Part shown: piece after piece, positions 61,411 through 64,000 of the stretch
How positions within the stretch are numbered: the stretch's first letter is position 1
How the letters are laid out: the number at the start of each line of letters is the position of its first letter
Assembly: GCF_004403305.1 (NCBI RefSeq)
Contig: NZ_SOHE01000018.1
Span: 148,636-212,635 of the forward strand
DNA: 64,000 nucleotides
DNA from: Cryobacterium frigoriphilum
GTDB lineage: Bacteria > Actinomycetota > Actinomycetes > Actinomycetales > Microbacteriaceae
Direction of reading: 5' to 3'
The notes under the pieces: generated by a model
Seen by the model: only the letters and a program-made list of their open reading frames with translations
The model's database searches: none
Told to the model about the DNA's origin: nothing
Translations under genes and position numbers: made by a program

Positions 61411-62898
61411 TCACACGTCCAGCACGAGGATGGGTGTGCTTGCGCGGCTCACGCAGGGGTAGATGATGCGCAGACGGTCTTTGTCGGCGTCGTCCATGAC
61501 CGAGTCGAGGTGCAGCGGGGCGCCCGCGACCACTCGCAGCTCGCAGGTGCCGCAGACCCCCGTGCGGCACGATCCGAGCACCGGAAGCCCGTTCTGCTCC
61601 AGGGCGGTGAGGATGCTCTGGCCGGCCGGCACGAGCACCTCCCGCCGGCTCTTGCGGCACGAGACGAGCACCGGCTCGGCCGCGGGCGCCGCACGCCGCA
61701 CGGCAACAAACCGCTCGAGGTGCATCCGCTTGGCCGGTACGAGGGCCGCGACCGCGGTCATGAGCGATTCGGGTCCGCAGCAGTAGACCTCGGCTTCGGG
61801 TGAACCCTCGGCCACGATCGTGGCCAGGTGCAGCACGGCGTCGTTCTCGTCAGCAGCGTGAACGCGTACCGGGCCCGGATACCGCGCCGCGAGGTCGTCA
61901 GCGAAGGCCATCGTGCTGCGGCTGCGTCCGGCATAGATCAGTCGCCAGACCTGATGCGCCGGCAGCGACTCGATCATCGCCTTGATCGGTGTGATGCCGA
62001 TTCCGCCGGCCACGAAGAGGTATTCCGGGGCCGGTTCACGGGCGAAGTGGTTCTGCGGCCCCGAGACCTCGATGGTCATTCCGGGCAGCAGGTTCTGGTG
62101 AATCCAGGCGCTGCCACCGGCCGATTCGCGGGTGTGCAGCACGGCAATGTCGTAGTGATGACGCTCGGCCGGGTCGCCGCAGAGCGAGTACTGGCGTTGC
62201 AGACCGTTCGGCAGGTGCAGGGTCAGGTGGGCACCTGGCTGCCAGGCGGGCAGCCGCCGCCGGTTCGGCAGTTCCAGACGGATGCCGCGCACGCCGTCGG
62301 CGACGGTGGTCACGCTCACCACAATCAGGCTCCGTTTCTGCTGCGGGTGCTCGGCTCGCGAGCCACCGAACCGCGCGCCCGCGAGCATCCGTACGATGAC
62401 GGCGAGGGTGGAGAGGCCGATGAGCGTGATCGCCACGGCTCGATACCACCAGGTGCCCACATCGGTACCGGTGAACCCGGCGTGCAGGGAGACGAGAAGC
62501 ACGGTGAGGTAGCTCGCCCGGTGCAGAAACTTCCAGAATCGACGCGGCAGGCGCTGCATCAGCAGCGACGAGCCCTGCACGGCGACCAGCAGATAGAAGG
62601 CGAGGATGCCGAGGGCAACGGGAAGCGGCTTGAAATCCGTGGCGAAGGGCACGAGCGCCTCGGCCGCGGTGAATTTCAGCCACGGATCGAGCATGAGCGA
62701 TACCAGGTGCAGGCCGACCATCACGAGCGCGGCACCGCCAAGGTAGCGGTGCAGGTCCTGCAACCAGGCGGGGCTGTCGATGCGGCGCAGCACCCGGGTC
62801 GAGAGCAGGATGCCCCACAGCACCGACCCGGTCATGAGCGCCCAGGCGATGATGGCGCTCGCTCGGGTGACATACCACCAGAGGTGTGGATCGATCAT
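61411..62898 (-). CDS. Ferric-reductase-like flavin/2Fe-2S oxidoreductase
   Basis: A 495-residue fusion. The membrane half (about six helices) has His pairs 50/64 and 126/139 in the spacing that holds b-type hemes in ferric-reductase/NOX proteins. The second half is an FNR-type domain (RQYSLCGDP, GGIGITPIKAM) followed by a C-terminal 2Fe-2S domain (GSCRTGVCGTCELRV and a later Cys in YPCVSRA). It probably moves electrons across the membrane to an FMN-carrying partner. It overlaps apbE by four bases. Confidence 0.9.
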   Translation of the reverse strand: MIDPHLWWYVTRASAIIAWALMTGSVLWGILLSTRVLRRIDSPAWLQDLHRYLGGAALVMVGLHLVSLMLDPWLKFTAAEALVPFATDFKPLPVALGILAFYLLVAVQGSSLLMQRLPRRFWKFLHRASYLTVLLVSLHAGFTGTDVGTWWYRAVAITLIGLSTLAVIVRMLAGARFGGSRAEHPQQKRSLIVVSVTTVADGVRGIRLELPNRRRLPAWQPGAHLTLHLPNGLQRQYSLCGDPAERHHYDIAVLHTRESAGGSAWIHQNLLPGMTIEVSGPQNHFAREPAPEYLFVAGGIGITPIKAMIESLPAHQVWRLIYAGRSRSTMAFADDLAARYPGPVRVHAADENDAVLHLATIVAEGSPEAEVYCCGPESLMTAVAALVPAKRMHLERFVAVRRAAPAAEPVLVSCRKSRREVLVPAGQSILTALEQNGLPVLGSCRTGVCGTCELRVVAGAPLHLDSVMDDADKDRLRIIYPCVSRASTPILVLDV

Positions 62899-63875
62899 AG
62901 GTACAGGTTCCAGTTCTCGGAGGCCATCTGGGCCCCCGCATCGTCGATGAGCAATCCGGCGGCGCCGATCGTGGGCAGCCAGGCCAGGTAATCGTCGGGG
63001 CTCCGCAGAAATCCGGGTTTGGTGAGGGCCTCCGCACGAGCGCCACAGGAAGCGATCACCGACACGGTCTGAATACGGGTAGCCGCGCTCGCGAGTCGGG
63101 CCGGGTCAAGCAGGTGGTGTCGATCCCCGGGTCCGGTCCCGAAACGCTTCTTGCGCTGGCTCGAGGTCGCGAGGGCACCCTGGCTCAGGCGCACCACCGC
63201 AGACCGCTCGCTGAGATCGAACGGGTTCTCCACGCCGAGGCGCCAGGCTGCCCCATCAGGCGCGGTACCGGCCACCGCGATGTCGCCGCCGATTTCGGCC
63301 ATCACACCCCAGGCACCGGCGTCCAGTGCGAACTCGCAGACGAGGTCGGCGGTCAGGCCCTTACCGATACCGCCGGGGTCGAGGGTCGTGCCGATCGGCA
63401 TGAAGACCACGCCGTCGCGGCTCTCGATTCCGGCCAGATTTCCCGGTGCCCGAGCGGATGTCGGCAGCCGCGTGATGCGCGCCGGATCGACCGCCGAGGC
63501 GGTGTACCCGGTCTGCAGCAGCAGCGGCAGCAGGGTCGGGTCGTAGGCGCCGGCGGTGAGGCGGCCGGCGTCGCGCATGCTGTCGAGCAGGCGCACGGTG
63601 AGCGCGTCGACCTCGATCGGCCGGCCCTCGGCCCAGTTCAGGCGCGAGATATCGCTGTCCGGCCAAAATCGGCTCCACCGATGTTCGCACCGGTCGGCGA
63701 GCGTGAAACAGGCATCCAGCAGGTCGGCGGATGCCCCCACCAGCGTGATCGTGGCCCCGCCGCCCATGAGGCGCTGCCGCCGTGAGATGCTGCGCGGAAC
63801 GGTATCGGTGTCGTGAAAGACGGCGCGCAGGGCGTCGCGGGCAATCATGTCGCCCGCGCTGACCGGTCGGGACAC
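62895..63875 (-). CDS. apbE: FAD:protein FMN transferase (ApbE)
   Basis: A 326-residue flavin transferase that attaches FMN to Thr in partner proteins. The family segments are LDPGGIGKGLTADLV and EIGGDIAVAG, with DPTLLPLL near the middle. Start GTG at 63875 has a G-rich RBS inside the end of the previous gene; ATG at 63848 is an alternative. No signal peptide is obvious, so it probably acts in the cytoplasm. Confidence 0.9.
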   Translation of the reverse strand: MSRPVSAGDMIARDALRAVFHDTDTVPRSISRRQRLMGGGATITLVGASADLLDACFTLADRCEHRWSRFWPDSDISRLNWAEGRPIEVDALTVRLLDSMRDAGRLTAGAYDPTLLPLLLQTGYTASAVDPARITRLPTSARAPGNLAGIESRDGVVFMPIGTTLDPGGIGKGLTADLVCEFALDAGAWGVMAEIGGDIAVAGTAPDGAAWRLGVENPFDLSERSAVVRLSQGALATSSQRKKRFGTGPGDRHHLLDPARLASAATRIQTVSVIASCGARAEALTKPGFLRSPDDYLAWLPTIGAAGLLIDDAGAQMASENWNLYL

Positions 63876-63878
63876 GGG

Positions 63879-64000
63879 CTAGCCCCCCGACCCGCCGGAG
63901 GTGCCGTGCACGGGCGCCGCTGCGGCGGGCGCCGCCGCTGCCGGAGGCGCCGGAGCCGGAACCGCTGCGGCCGGCGCTGGAACCGCTGTGGCCGGCGCCG
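63879..64000 (-). CDS. C-terminus of an unknown Pro/Ala-rich protein, partial
   Basis: An open frame enters at base 64000 and stops with TAG at 63879-63881. The visible 40 residues are (PA/AVPA)-rich repeats and end in HGTSGGSGG. It precedes apbE by three bases, so it belongs to that operon; in similar clusters the first gene is an FMN-binding protein, but nothing in this fragment proves it. Confidence 0.6.
   Translation of the reverse strand, partial: APATAVPAPAAAVPAPAPPAAAAPAAAAPVHGTSGGSGG

Overview
The window is GC-rich DNA with actinobacterial hallmarks: a CarD regulator, a mycothiol-dependent-type isomerase/DinB protein, a DUF222/HNH (13E12-type) endonuclease, a CGNR zinc-finger regulator, GTG/TTG starts with clear Shine-Dalgarno sequences, and no tRNA or rRNA genes. 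The strong recurrence of the word GACGGATGCC/GGCATCCGTC and the gene content suggest a member of Microbacteriaceae (Cryobacterium-like); this is inference and not a search result. The region looks chromosomal, with no prophage, IS or CRISPR.

Layout: (1) 1-2543, the N-terminal two thirds of cobalamin-dependent methionine synthase. (2) 2.7-9.2 kb, a PrpF-family isomerase with a three-gene ABC importer and a divergent LysR regulator. (3) 9.35-13.0 kb, a complete OpuC-type betaine/choline importer. (4) 13.1-17.1 kb, a polyol module (DeoR regulator, polyol MFS permease, mannitol-family dehydrogenase). (5) 17.2-26.4 kb, single genes, including a DUF559-like gene broken by one stop codon, MmcQ/YjbR, an LLM flavoenzyme, YitT, a TetR regulator, CarD, an ankyrin protein, an acyl-CoA ligase and a hydrolase. 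(6) 26.4-36.6 kb, a catabolic/redox island: P450, GntR, GH92 and GT4 on the minus strand, and FprA-type reductase, flavodoxin, aldo/keto reductase and creatininase-family protein on the plus strand, sharing a divergent promoter. (7) 36.6-46.6 kb, a DEAD-box helicase, DUF1992, acetyltransferase, 4-alpha-glucanotransferase, MazG-like protein, renalase-like flavoprotein, MDMPI protein and HNH endonuclease. (8) 47-54.6 kb, two ABC exporters, the second beside a NarL-type two-component system. (9) 55-64 kb, a DoxX remnant, an EamA/CGNR pair, YigZ, an OmpR-type two-component system, a DUF2202 protein, and a flavin electron-transfer cluster (ferric-reductase-like oxidoreductase, ApbE, and the end of an upstream gene).

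Two features run through the whole window. First, about twenty genes carry short perfect or near-perfect tandem repeats. Inside coding sequence the units are 9, 12, 15 or 18 bp and keep frame, at protein ends or linkers. Outside coding sequence they are 5, 7, 10, 16 or 17 bp, and several arrays copy the gene's own stop codon. Second, convergent gene ends carry long inverted repeats, some of which share sequence and look like dispersed families. The strongest candidate for an undescribed system is the P450/FprA/flavodoxin island: the P450 lacks the usual I-helix threonine and ends in a tail with histidine at every third position.
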